Shown here one piece after another: positions 29,855 to 37,425 of a stretch of DNA of 64,000 nucleotides. Every line of letters starts with the position of its first letter. Positions within the stretch are counted from its first letter, which is position 1. Origin of the DNA: Cellulomonas dongxiuzhuiae (GTDB lineage Bacteria; Actinomycetota; Actinomycetes; Actinomycetales; Cellulomonadaceae); assembly GCF_018623035.1 (NCBI RefSeq), contig NZ_CP076023.1:2852001-2916000 (forward strand), written 5' to 3'. A model generated the notes under the pieces. It was not told the origin of the DNA. It did no database searches and saw nothing but the letters and a program-made list of their open reading frames with translations. The position numbers and the translations under genes were made by a program.

Positions 29855-30050
29855 GGGGTTCCTCCTCGCGCCGATCCCGACACCACATGCGTGCACGGGT
29901 CTATGCCTGCATCGGCGTTACCGGTGCGTCACGTTAGCCCTCGGGGTGGACCGTCGAGAATCGAACGCGCCGTTTCCTCACAGTTGCGGGCCGACACGTG
30001 AAATGACGTCACGCGAACGGGTCATCGCCTCGCCGTCTGATGACACCCGG

Positions 30051-31148
30051 TCACAGCGATGCAGACTGCGTGACGGCCGCGAGGGCCTCGTGGAGCAGCC
30101 CCGGGAGGGTGCGCGCGCGGTGCACGGAACGGTCGAGCGGCACGCGGTCCTCGGCCGCCGCGGCCACCATGACGAACTGCGGCAGGTCCGTGCGCTCCTG
30201 CGCGAGGCGCGCGACGACCGACAGGTCCGGGGCCGCCGACTCCGAGAGCGTCACGACGGCCCGTGCGCGCGTCATGAGCGCCAGCTCGCCCGCGTGCCGC
30301 GTCGAGACGGGCCCGGCGACGAGCCGCGCGTCCACACCGCCGTCGACGAGCGCCGCCGCGAGCACGTGCGCCAGGACGGGGCGCGGCTCGCCGGGCACGG
30401 GAAGGAGCAGGACCACGGGTGCGCCGGGCGGGGGCGGCGCCGCGGTGCGTGCGCGCAGCGCGCTCAGCACGGCACCCAGCAGGGTCTCGCGGGCGTCGAC
30501 CCCCGGGCGCTCCACCACGGTCCGGCGCGCGAGAGCCGCGAGAGCCGGCTGCACGCGGTCGGCCCACCACCGCGTGACGTCGACCCCGGTCGAGTCCAGC
30601 AGCGCCGCGCAGCGGTCCGCCCGCCCGGTGAGCGCGGCGTCCACGAGGGCCGCGACGCTGCTCGCACCGCCGGCCGGGACGCCCGCGACCGGCGGGTGGT
30701 CGGCACCGGACCCCTCGGCCGCGGCTCCTGCCTCGGCCCGGACGGGCAGGCGGCCGGTGAGGTCGTCGCTGCCGGCCGCGGGGACGGCTCCGGCCACGTC
30801 GGGCGCCTCCGACGACTGCGCGAGCCGCGCGGCCTCGGCGGGCGCGACCCCGTCGATGGTGAGGCGGCGCATCACGAGGAGCCGCTCGAGGTCCTGGTTC
30901 GTGTAGCGGCGGTGGGCACCGGCGAGGTGCTCGGAGGGCCCGAGCCCGTAGCGGCGGTCCCACGTCCGCAGCGTGGCCGGCGCCACTCCCAGCCGGCGCG
31001 CGACGGCGGCGACGGTGAGCGCGGGCCCGCTCGGCACCTGCGCGCGGTCCGCGTCGCGAGCCGCGGGCGCGTCCGGGCGACCGGCGGGCGCGGACGCGCC
31101 CTGCGGGTCGACCGATCCGGCCGCGGTCTCGTCTGCTGCGGGGACCAT
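30051..31148 (-). CDS. MerR-family regulator with B12-binding-like C-terminal domain
   Basis: 365 residues. An Ala/Pro-rich N-terminus precedes a MerR helix-turn-helix (about 45-110: LTVAAVARRLGVAPATLRTWDRRYGLGP, split around the turn; HRRYTNQDLERLLVMRRL). After a low-complexity linker come a helical region and a Rossmann-like domain (VVLLLPVPGEPRPVLAHVLAAALVDGG). This is the arrangement of light- or cobalamin-sensing MerR proteins, but I cannot find the DxHxxG corrinoid motif, so B12 binding is doubtful. ATG at 31148 lies 6 bases from CACAAT and may be leaderless. Targets unknown. Confidence 0.82.
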   Translation of the reverse strand: MVPAADETAAGSVDPQGASAPAGRPDAPAARDADRAQVPSGPALTVAAVARRLGVAPATLRTWDRRYGLGPSEHLAGAHRRYTNQDLERLLVMRRLTIDGVAPAEAARLAQSSEAPDVAGAVPAAGSDDLTGRLPVRAEAGAAAEGSGADHPPVAGVPAGGASSVAALVDAALTGRADRCAALLDSTGVDVTRWWADRVQPALAALARRTVVERPGVDARETLLGAVLSALRARTAAPPPPGAPVVLLLPVPGEPRPVLAHVLAAALVDGGVDARLVAGPVSTRHAGELALMTRARAVVTLSESAAPDLSVVARLAQERTDLPQFVMVAAAAEDRVPLDRSVHRARTLPGLLHEALAAVTQSASL

Positions 31149-31285
31149 GAAGCGATTGTGCCAGCAGTGTGACGCGATCCGACGTCCTCTCCCCGCGCGT
31201 CGGCCACCACCGCGGACACGCGTCCTGCACCGACGTCCAGATCGCGCCAGGCACCGTTTCACACGATCGCGTCAGAAAGTGGGTC

Positions 31286-31314
31286 TTGAACAACTTCTGA
31301 AGCGGTTGTAGCGT
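31286..31314 (+). promoter_or_regulatory. Promoter of the whiB-family gene
   Basis: -35 TTGAAC (31286-31291), 17-bp spacer, -10 TAGCGT (31309-31314). It predicts a start near 31321 and a ~85-base leader to the ATG at 31406. The spacer contains the imperfect inverted repeat CAACTTC / GAAGCGGTTG, a possible operator. Confidence 0.65.
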
Positions 31315-31405
31315 GGCGTCACGTCGCCACGGGGAACCGCGGAGACCACCGACTTTCGTCCGGCCGGCGCCGCAGGACGACCACGCAGGAGCCAAGGAGG
31401 AACAC

Positions 31406-31702
31406 ATGGCCGAGATCTCGCGTCTCCCCGGACCGGTGATGGACCTGTGGGAGTGGCAGTTCGAGGGTGCCTGCCGCGACGCGGACCAGGATCTCTTCTT
31501 CCACCCGGAGGGCGAGCGCGGCTCGGCCCGGCGCCGCCGTGCGGAGGCAGCGAAGGCCATCTGCGCCACGTGCCCCGTGCTCAAGGAGTGCCGCGAGCAG
31601 TCCCTCGCCGTCCGCGAGCCCTACGGCGTGTGGGGCGGGCTGTCCGAGGAGGAGCGTGCCGCGGTCCTCGCCGAGCGCGCCGGACGCCGCGTCACCGCCT
31701 GA
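31406..31702 (+). CDS. WhiD/WhiB3-type iron-sulfur transcription factor
   Basis: 98 residues with ATG behind AAGGAGG. Four Cys (23, 53, 56, 62; pattern C-x29-C-x2-C-x5-C) ligate a redox- and NO-sensitive 4Fe-4S cluster. The G[VI]WGG turn (REPYGVWGG, 70-78) and a basic tail follow. The N-terminus AEISRLPGPVMDLWEWQ and HPEGERGSARRRR match the WhiD (Streptomyces) / WhiB3 (Mycobacterium) subgroup rather than WhiB1 or WhiB2. Such proteins act with the primary sigma factor to adjust development or redox metabolism. It is transcribed alone and converges with groES. Confidence 0.93.
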   Translation: MAEISRLPGPVMDLWEWQFEGACRDADQDLFFHPEGERGSARRRRAEAAKAICATCPVLKECREQSLAVREPYGVWGGLSEEERAAVLAERAGRRVTA

Positions 31703-31711
31703 TCCTCCCGA

Positions 31712-31755
31712 GCACGACGAAGGCCCCCTCCCGAGGGAGGGGGCCTTCGTCGTGC
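31712..31755. terminator. Very strong bidirectional terminator between whiB gene and groES
   Basis: A perfect 21-bp stem runs from 31712-31732 to 31735-31755 with almost no loop (GA centre), rich in CCCCCTCCC/GGGAGGGGG. It lies 10 bp after the whiB stop and 34 bp from the convergent groES stop. Confidence 0.88.
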
Positions 31756-31788
31756 CGGGGACGCGTCCCCGGCCGGGACAGCTGTACG

Positions 31789-32082
31789 TCAGGCGACGAC
31801 CGCGAGGATGTCGCGAGCGGAGAGGATGAGGTACTCCTCGCCGCTGTACTTGACCTCGGTGCCGCCGTACTTCGAGTAGATGACCTTGTCACCCACGGCC
31901 ACGTCCAGCGGCACGCGGTTGCCCTTGTCGTCGATACGACCGGGGCCGACCGCCAGGACCTCGCCCTCCTGGGGCTTCTCCTTGGCGCTGTCCGGGATGA
32001 CGAGACCCGACGCGGTCGTCGTCTCGGCCTCGAGGGCCTTGACGACGATGCGGTCCTCGAGGGGCTTGATGGAGACCGACAC
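31789..32082 (-). CDS. groES: Co-chaperonin GroES
   Basis: 97 residues, normal size. It caps the GroEL cage during protein folding in the cytoplasm. [19 protein letters not shown], the mobile-loop region [21 protein letters not shown], and [21 protein letters not shown] are conserved. GTG start, 6 bases from GGAGG. No groEL follows: a terminator and the convergent whiB gene come next, so groES is monocistronic here. Two CIRCE operators and a promoter lie upstream, so HrcA-mediated heat-shock repression is expected. Confidence 0.97.
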   Translation of the reverse strand: MSVSIKPLEDRIVVKALEAETTTASGLVIPDSAKEKPQEGEVLAVGPGRIDDKGNRVPLDVAVGDKVIYSKYGGTEVKYSGEEYLILSARDILAVVA

Positions 32083-32169
32083 AGCGGACCTCCCCTTCGC
32101 ATGTGAGTAGTTCAGGAGTCTGCGCCGCACCGTCGCGCCGTCGTCGCGGGAGCCGGGCCACGGGAGCGG

Positions 32170-32196
32170 TTGGCACCCTCACGGGGAGAGTGCCAG
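32170..32196 (-). promoter_or_regulatory. CIRCE operator 2 (HrcA) of groES
   Basis: TTGGCACCC-N9-GAGTGCCAG; the consensus is TTAGCACTC-N9-GAGTGCTAA. It covers the predicted transcription start of groES, so bound HrcA would block initiation. Confidence 0.75.
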
Positions 32197-32202
32197 TTCC
32201 TC

Positions 32203-32231
32203 ACTCTAGGAAGGCGTTAGCACTCGGTCAA
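32203..32231 (-). promoter_or_regulatory. groES promoter
   Basis: Read on the minus strand: -35 TTGACC (32226-32231), 17-bp spacer, -10 TAGAGT (32203-32208). The -35 lies inside the 9-base spacer of CIRCE 1 and the start site (~32196) at the edge of CIRCE 2, so both operators overlap the promoter. Confidence 0.8.
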
Positions 32232-32243
32232 CCCGAGTGCCAG
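32217..32243 (-). promoter_or_regulatory. CIRCE operator 1 (HrcA) of groES
   Basis: TTAGCACTC-N9-GAGTGCCAG: the left half matches the CIRCE consensus exactly and the right half at 7 of 9. It overlaps the -35 of the groES promoter. Confidence 0.88.
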
Positions 32244-32325
32244 AACTGGTGCCGCCGTGCCGCCTGCCGAAGCATGTCGGCGGCGCGTGGTGAGCGGGCG
32301 GGCCGTGACGTGGGAAGGTGGTGGC

Positions 32326-33528
32326 GTGGACGACGCCGGGCTGGTCAAGCTGCTCAGTCCCGACGGCTGGGCGCTCCTGCAGGCGCTGCCGCCGTACGAC
32401 GAGCGGCTCGCGCTGCCGCTCGCCGAGCGGCTGCAGAAGGACGGGCTCGATCCCGCGCTCGTCGCGGCCGCGCTCACGCAGTCGCGGCTGCGCGCCAAGG
32501 CCCGCGCCAAGCTCGGCGAGTTCGCCGACGGCATGCTCTTCACCGTCGCGGGCCTCGAGCAGGCCACGCGCCTCGAGGTCGCCGCGCACCACGCGCGCCG
32601 GTACCGCGATGCCGGATGCCGGTACGTGGCCGACCTGACGTGCGGCCTGGGCGCCGACGCCCTGGCGATGGCAGGCATCGGCATCCGGGTGCTGGCGACC
32701 GACGTCGACGAGACGACCGCAGCACTGGCGACCGTCAACCTGCGCGCGTTCCCCGAGGTCGAGGTCCGCATGGGCGACGGGCTGGCGCTCGACCTGGCCG
32801 CCGAGGGCGTCGACGGCGTCTACGCCGACCCCGCACGCCGCACGGGCACCGGCCGGCGGGTGTTCGACCCGCGGGCCTACTCCCCGCCCCTCGACGAGGT
32901 CCTCGCCGTGCGCGGCACGGTCCCCGCGCTCGGGCTCAAGCTGGGTCCCGGCCTCGCGCACCGCGACCTGCCGCACGACGCCGAGGCGCAGTGGGTGTCG
33001 TCCGGCGGCGAGGTCGTGGAGCTCGGGCTGTGGTTCGGCCCGCTGGCTCCCGACGGCCCGGGACGCTCCGCGCTCGTCCTGCGCGACGGCAGCGCGCACG
33101 TCCTGCGTGCCGACCCCGACGGGGACGACGACGCACCGCCCGTCGGGCCGGTCGGCGGCTACCTGTACGAGCCCGACGGCGCGGTGATCCGCGCCGGCCT
33201 GGTCGGCACGGTCGCGCACCGCGTGCACGGCCGGCTCGTGGACCCCACGATCGCCTACGTGACCTCCGACGCCCTCGCCGACCGTGCCGCCTGGCAGCCG
33301 CTGGCCACGGCCTACCGCGTGCTCGACGACCTGCCGTTCGGGCTCAAGCGCCTGCGCACCTACCTGCGGGAGCGGGACGTCGGGCGGCTGACGATCAAGA
33401 AGCGCGGCACGGCCGTCACCCCCGAGACGCTGCGCCGCCAGCTGGACCTGCGCGGCGGCACCGAGAGCACGGTCGTCCTCACGCGCGTCGCCGGGCAGCA
33501 GCGCGTGCTCGTCGTGGAGCCGGTCTGA
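32326..33528 (+). CDS. Class I SAM-dependent methyltransferase with THUMP-like domain
   Basis: 400 residues; GTG start behind AAGGTGG. The SAM-binding motif VADLTCGLGADALAMA and the acidic post-motif ATDVDETT lie near 100-130, and an active-site-like DPARR (YADPARRTGTGRR) near 165-177. The C-terminal part (LPFGLKRLRTYLRERDVGRL, TIKKRGTAVTPETLRRQL) resembles the THUMP-like domain found in this family, pointing to an RNA substrate. The target nucleotide is unknown. Its stop shares a base with the next gene's ATG, implying co-translation. Confidence 0.85.
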   Translation: MDDAGLVKLLSPDGWALLQALPPYDERLALPLAERLQKDGLDPALVAAALTQSRLRAKARAKLGEFADGMLFTVAGLEQATRLEVAAHHARRYRDAGCRYVADLTCGLGADALAMAGIGIRVLATDVDETTAALATVNLRAFPEVEVRMGDGLALDLAAEGVDGVYADPARRTGTGRRVFDPRAYSPPLDEVLAVRGTVPALGLKLGPGLAHRDLPHDAEAQWVSSGGEVVELGLWFGPLAPDGPGRSALVLRDGSAHVLRADPDGDDDAPPVGPVGGYLYEPDGAVIRAGLVGTVAHRVHGRLVDPTIAYVTSDALADRAAWQPLATAYRVLDDLPFGLKRLRTYLRERDVGRLTIKKRGTAVTPETLRRQLDLRGGTESTVVLTRVAGQQRVLVVEPV

Positions 33529-34676
33529 TGGCCGCGCCGGTGACCCTGCCGTTCGCCGTCTCCGAGCGGTCGACGGTCGGCATCGAGTGGGAGGTGGCCC
33601 TGGTCGACGCCGACTCGGGCGACCTGCGGCAGGCGGCGCAGGCGATCTTCGCCGCGGTGCAGCCTGCCGACGGCAGCGACCACCCGCACATCACGTCCGA
33701 GCTGCTGCTCAACACGGTCGAGGTGTCGTCGGGCAAGTGCCGCACCGTCGGCGAGGCCGGGGCGGACCTGCAGCGCGCCCTCGACGAGGTCGCCGCCGCC
33801 GCGCGCCCCCTGCGTATCGAGCTCATGGGCGCCGGGACCCACCCGTTCGCCAACTGGGCGCACCAGCGCGTGACCGACAAGCAGCGGTACGCCACGCTCA
33901 TCGACCGCACGCAGTGGTGGGGCCGTCAGATGCTCATCTACGGCGTGCACGTCCACGTGGGCGTCGAGGACCGCGACAAGGTCCTGCCGCTGAGCCGCGC
34001 GATGCTCACGGTGTTCCCGCACATCCAGTCGCTGTCGGCGTCGTCGCCGTTCTGGGGCGGCAAGGACACCGGCTACGCGTCGAACCGCGCGCTGCTCTTC
34101 CAGCAGCTGCCGACGGCCGGCCTGCCGCCGCAGTTCGAGCGGTGGGAGCAGCTGGAGCAGTACGTCGGCGACATGATGCACACCGGCGTGATCGACCAGG
34201 TCAACGAGGTCCGGTGGGACATCCGCCCGTCCCCCCGCTTCGGCACGCTCGAGATGCGCATCGCCGACGGCGCCGCGAGCCTGCTCGAGGTCACGGCGAT
34301 CAGCGCGTTCACCCACTGCCTGGTGGAGCACTTCTCGTCCATGATCGACGCGGGCGAGCCCTTGCCCACCATGCCGCCGTGGTTCGTCCAGGAGAACAAG
34401 TGGCGCTCCGCGCGCTACGGCATGGACGCGATCGTCATCACCGACGGCGCGGGTGACGAGGAGCTCGTCACGGACTCGGTGAGCCGGTGGCTGGTCGAGC
34501 TCGCGCCGGTGGCGGAGCGTCTGGGCTGCGCGGCCGAGCTGGACCAGGTCCGCACGATCCTGCGGCGGGGTGCGTCGTACCAGCGCCAGCGCGCGGTCGC
34601 GCGACGCAACGCGGGCGAGCTGGAGCCGGTGGTCCGTGCGCTGGTGGCCGAGCTCGCCGCGGGCCGCCCTCTCTAG
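33528..34676 (+). CDS. YbdK-type carboxylate-amine (glutamate-cysteine) ligase
   Basis: 382 residues of the GCS2 family. STVGIEWEVALVDADSGDL at the N-terminus carries the conserved Glu pair; ELLLNTVEVSSGKCRTV, LIYGVHVHVGVEDRDK and DIRPSPRFGTLEMRIADG are further active-site segments. Family members make gamma-glutamyl-cysteine weakly; in actinobacteria they may serve ergothioneine- or thiol-related routes, but no egt or msh gene is present here. It overlaps the methyltransferase stop (TGATG). Confidence 0.88.
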   Translation: MAAPVTLPFAVSERSTVGIEWEVALVDADSGDLRQAAQAIFAAVQPADGSDHPHITSELLLNTVEVSSGKCRTVGEAGADLQRALDEVAAAARPLRIELMGAGTHPFANWAHQRVTDKQRYATLIDRTQWWGRQMLIYGVHVHVGVEDRDKVLPLSRAMLTVFPHIQSLSASSPFWGGKDTGYASNRALLFQQLPTAGLPPQFERWEQLEQYVGDMMHTGVIDQVNEVRWDIRPSPRFGTLEMRIADGAASLLEVTAISAFTHCLVEHFSSMIDAGEPLPTMPPWFVQENKWRSARYGMDAIVITDGAGDEELVTDSVSRWLVELAPVAERLGCAAELDQVRTILRRGASYQRQRAVARRNAGELEPVVRALVAELAAGRPL

Positions 34677-34727
34677 GCGGCACTAACGACGCCGTGGCAC
34701 GGTCGCCGCGGGACCACCGATCACGTA

Positions 34728-34748
34728 CTACTTGGCAATACCAGGTAG
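34728..34748 (+). promoter_or_regulatory. Candidate PadR operator
   Basis: Inverted repeat CTACTTGG-CAATA-CCAGGTAG (7 of 8 paired). It overlaps the -35 and spacer of the promoter just upstream of the padR gene, an ideal place for autorepression. Confidence 0.65.
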
Positions 34749-34760
34749 CAGGCGTTACCT
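34732..34760 (+). promoter_or_regulatory. padR promoter (leaderless)
   Basis: -35 TTGGCA (34732-34737), 17-bp spacer, -10 TTACCT (34755-34760). The GTG start is 8 bases past the -10, so transcription probably begins at or next to the start codon. Confidence 0.65.
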
Positions 34761-34767
34761 TCGTGCC

Positions 34768-35160
34768 GTGGCCGACTCCCGGGACTCCCAGCTCCTCAAG
34801 GGGGTGCTCCCGATGCTCACGCTCGCGGCACTGGCCCGAGAGGAGACCTACGGGTACGAGCTGGTCACGGTGCTCCGGGCGGCGGGCCTCGACGACCTGT
34901 CCACCGGGACGCTCTACCCGGTCCTCACGCGCCTCGAGCGGGACGGCCTGCTGATCTCCCGTCTCGTCGCGTCGGCCTCCGGACCTGCACGCAAGTACTA
35001 CCGGCTCAGCGCACCGGGACTCGCCGTCCTCGACGCCCAGCGCGCGGCGTGGGTCGACCTCGTCGCGACCGCCGACCTCGTGCTCGGCGCAGTCCCGCCC
35101 TCGACCGACCCGCCGGACGCAGCCGCGCCCGTGCCCGCCCCCACGGGGAGCCCACGATGA
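34768..35160 (+). CDS. PadR-family transcriptional regulator
   Basis: 130 residues. The winged helix covers about 10-95: LKGVLPMLTLAALAREETYGYEL, LSTGTLYPVLTRLERDGLL (recognition region) and PARKYYRLSAPGLAVL (wing). A Pro/Ala tail follows. PadR proteins repress neighbouring transporter or membrane genes until a ligand binds. The start is the GTG at 34768: it matches a leaderless promoter and the longer upstream reading would cross the operator. Its stop overlaps the next gene as ATGA, so it controls a three-gene operon with two duplicated membrane proteins. Confidence 0.92.
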   Translation: MADSRDSQLLKGVLPMLTLAALAREETYGYELVTVLRAAGLDDLSTGTLYPVLTRLERDGLLISRLVASASGPARKYYRLSAPGLAVLDAQRAAWVDLVATADLVLGAVPPSTDPPDAAAPVPAPTGSPR

Positions 35161-35705
35161 CCACGACGGACGACCACCTGCCCACCACCGCGTACCGCCC
35201 GCGGTTGCGCGAACGGCTCCGCCTGTCCTGGTGGATGCTGCGGTTCGACGTCGCGATGCAGGACTACCCCGCACGGGAGTCCCGCCGGATCCGGCGCGAG
35301 CTGCGGGCCGCGGTCCTGGACGACGCCGCGCGCACGGGTTTCGACGAGGCGCTGCGCGGCCTGGGCCGCCCACGGCGCCTCGCCGCGACCTACTACGCGG
35401 ACCTCGAGCGCGAGCGCCCCCGGTGGGCCGACGGCGCCGTGCTCGCCGGCCTCATCGGCATCCTGCTGCCGGGGTACATGTGGATCGCCTGGCAGATGGG
35501 GGCGCTCAGCGCGATCGACGAGATGGGCGGCGGGACCGTGGACCTCAGCTGGCTGGGCGTCCCGGCGACGTTCACGCACACCGACGACACGATCTCGATG
35601 CACACCACCGCGGGCTGGGGCCCCGTCGCACTGTCCGGTGCGCTGTGCCTCGTGGCGTTCGCACTCGGGTCGCGCATCTGGCGACTGTGGGGCGGTGCCG
35701 CGTGA
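35157..35705 (+). CDS. PadR-linked two-helix membrane protein with HAAS-like domain (copy 1)
   Basis: 182 residues. The N-terminal cytoplasmic helical part (SWWMLRFDVAMQDYPARESRRI, split before and after MQDY; RRELRAAVLDDAARTGFDEALRGLG) resembles the HAAS helical domain often encoded beside PadR regulators. Two membrane helices follow (about 97-120 and 155-178), separated by MGGGTVDLSWLGVP. The role is unknown; HAAS proteins are thought to act in membrane signalling with PadR. It is a tandem paralogue of the next gene. Confidence 0.8.
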   Translation: MTTTDDHLPTTAYRPRLRERLRLSWWMLRFDVAMQDYPARESRRIRRELRAAVLDDAARTGFDEALRGLGRPRRLAATYYADLERERPRWADGAVLAGLIGILLPGYMWIAWQMGALSAIDEMGGGTVDLSWLGVPATFTHTDDTISMHTTAGWGPVALSGALCLVAFALGSRIWRLWGGAA

Positions 35706-36220
35706 CCGGGTTCCGCGACCGCGCCCGCGTGCGCCGCTGGATGTGGCGGTTCACGCTCGCCATGCAGGACTACCACCCGTCGCGCGAGGCCCGGCGCATC
35801 CGCCGGGACCTGCGGGCCGCGCTCCTCGACGACGCCGCGCGGATCGGTGTCGACGACGCGCTGCGCGAGATCGGCAGCCCGTGGCGCGTCGCCGCCGACC
35901 ACCTCGACGCCCTGGACGGGGCGGGACCCCGCTGGAACGACGGCGCGGTGGTGGCGGTCCTCCTCGGGTTCGGTCTGCCGCTGTACATGTGGGCCGCCTG
36001 GGCGGTGGGAGCGGTCGACGCCGTGGGAGCCATGGGCGGCGGCCGCGCGGAGCTGTCCTGGCTGGGCGTGCCGATGACGGCCGAGAACAGCGACGCGATG
36101 TTCGGGATCCAGTTCACGCTGGGCTGGCAGCCCTTCGCGGTCTCGCTCGCCCTGGGCGCGCTCGGCTTCGCGCTCGGCGCGCGCGTCTGGCGGCTGTGGA
36201 GGCGGGCGCCGGTCAGCTGA
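35702..36220 (+). CDS. PadR-linked two-helix membrane protein with HAAS-like domain (copy 2)
   Basis: 172 residues, GTG start overlapping the previous stop. It repeats copy 1 motif by motif: WMWRFTLAMQDYHPSREARRI, RRDLRAALLDDAARIGVDDAL, then a helix, MGGGRAELSWLGVP, and a second helix ending RVWRLWRRA. The pair arose by tandem duplication and may form a heterodimer. The soluble N-terminal region is shorter. Function unknown. Confidence 0.8.
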   Translation: MTGFRDRARVRRWMWRFTLAMQDYHPSREARRIRRDLRAALLDDAARIGVDDALREIGSPWRVAADHLDALDGAGPRWNDGAVVAVLLGFGLPLYMWAAWAVGAVDAVGAMGGGRAELSWLGVPMTAENSDAMFGIQFTLGWQPFAVSLALGALGFALGARVWRLWRRAPVS

Positions 36221-36233
36221 CGGACGCCGGCAG

Positions 36234-36254
36234 CCCATCGGGCCCGTCGGTGGG
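36234..36254. terminator. Weak hairpin between PadR operon and tsaD
   Basis: CCCATCG / CGGTGGG (one G-T pair) with a 7-base loop, between convergent stops at 36220 and 36263. The stem is short, so termination is tentative. Confidence 0.35.
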
Positions 36255-36262
36255 CGGACGCG

Positions 36263-37303
36263 TCAGACGAGGACCTGCGTGAGCGGCATCGTGGAGTCCA
36301 CCGGCAGGTCGAGGGGCGACGGCGGCGCCCCCCGGCGCACGACCGCAGCACCGAGCGCCGCGATCATCGCGCCGTTGTCCGTGCAGTAGCGGATCGGCGG
36401 GATCCGCAGCTCGATGCCCGCGTCGGCGCACCGGGCGGCCGCCATGTCGCGCAGCTGGGAGTTGGCGGAGAATCCGCCCCCGACGACGAGCGTCGAGACG
36501 CCCTCGCGCCGGCAGGCCGCGATCGTCTTGGCGGTGAGCACGTCGGCCACCGCGGCCGCGAACGAGGCGGCGACGTCCTGCAGCGGGATCGCCTCTCCCG
36601 CGTCCTGCCGGGACTCGACCCACCGCGCCACGGCGGTCTTGAGGCCCGAGAACGAGAAGTCGGTGGCGTGCTTCGCCTGGTCCTTGGGCGCGGTCAGGCC
36701 GCGCGGGAACCGGATCGCCGTGGGGTCGCCCTCGCGCGCGAGGCGGTCGATGTGCGGCCCCCCGGGGTACGGCAGCCCGAGGAGCCGGCCCACCTTGTCG
36801 AAGGCCTCCCCCGCGGCGTCGTCCAGCGTCGAGCCGAGCTCGGTGACGTTGACGGTGTCGTCGATCATCAGCAGCGACGAGTGCCCGCCCGACACCACGA
36901 GCGCCATGACGCGCTCGGGGAACGGTCCGTCGACCAGCTCGTCGACCACCGCGTGCCCGATGACGTGGTTGACGCCGTACAGCGGCTTTCCCAGCCCGAC
37001 GGCGAGCGCCTTGGCCGCGGCGGCACCGATCGTCAGCGGTCCGACCAGGCCGGGGCCCGCGGTCACCGCGATGGCGTCGACCTCGTCCAGGGTGACCCGG
37101 GCCGTCGCGAGCGCGCGCTCGATCGTGGGCACCATCGCCTCGAGGTGGGCCCGCGCCGCGATCTCGGGGATGATCCCGCCGAACCGCGCGTGCTCGTCCA
37201 CCGAGCTGGCGACGGCGTCGACCAGCAGGTCGTACCCGCGGACGATCCCGACGCCGGTCTCGTCGCAGGAGGTCTCGATCCCGAGGACGAGGGGTGCGCT
37301 CAC
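36263..37303 (-). CDS. tsaD: tRNA N6-threonylcarbamoyltransferase TsaD
   Basis: 346 residues. With TsaB and TsaE it transfers threonylcarbamoyl to A37 of ANN-decoding tRNAs. [16 protein letters not shown] opens the ASKHA fold; the metal-binding HxxxH is in [31 protein letters not shown] [16 protein letters not shown], and [11 protein letters not shown] are conserved. The GTG at 37303 lies 7 bases from -10-like TATCCT (37311-37316), so it is probably leaderless. It is separated from tsaB/tsaE by a nitroreductase on the other strand and a sulfurtransferase. Confidence 0.96.
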   Translation of the reverse strand: MSAPLVLGIETSCDETGVGIVRGYDLLVDAVASSVDEHARFGGIIPEIAARAHLEAMVPTIERALATARVTLDEVDAIAVTAGPGLVGPLTIGAAAAKALAVGLGKPLYGVNHVIGHAVVDELVDGPFPERVMALVVSGGHSSLLMIDDTVNVTELGSTLDDAAGEAFDKVGRLLGLPYPGGPHIDRLAREGDPTAIRFPRGLTAPKDQAKHATDFSFSGLKTAVARWVESRQDAGEAIPLQDVAASFAAAVADVLTAKTIAACRREGVSTLVVGGGFSANSQLRDMAAARCADAGIELRIPPIRYCTDNGAMIAALGAAVVRRGAPPSPLDLPVDSTMPLTQVLV

Positions 37304-37360
37304 GTCCCTCAGGATAGGCGTCCCGCGCGACGTGACGCGCCTCACGGTTGCCCTGGGGCA

Positions 37361-37378
37361 TCGTTGCGGACGCAACGA
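37361..37378. promoter_or_regulatory. 18-bp palindrome upstream of nitroreductase
   Basis: TCGTTGCG-GA-CGCAACGA is a palindrome with 8-bp arms and a 2-base centre, 48 bp before the nitroreductase ATG and 58 bp from the divergent tsaD start. A further CGTTGC half-site follows at 37379-37384. It looks like a dimeric-repressor operator. Confidence 0.5.
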
Positions 37379-37425
37379 CGTTGCTCATCCATGTGACCAC
37401 AGCGAGCGTTGACACGGACACGGAC

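Noticed and set aside
34268..34676. Secondary regulator inside the ybdK region
   Set aside because: Alternative frames there lack any helix-turn-helix and overlap conserved ligase motifs.
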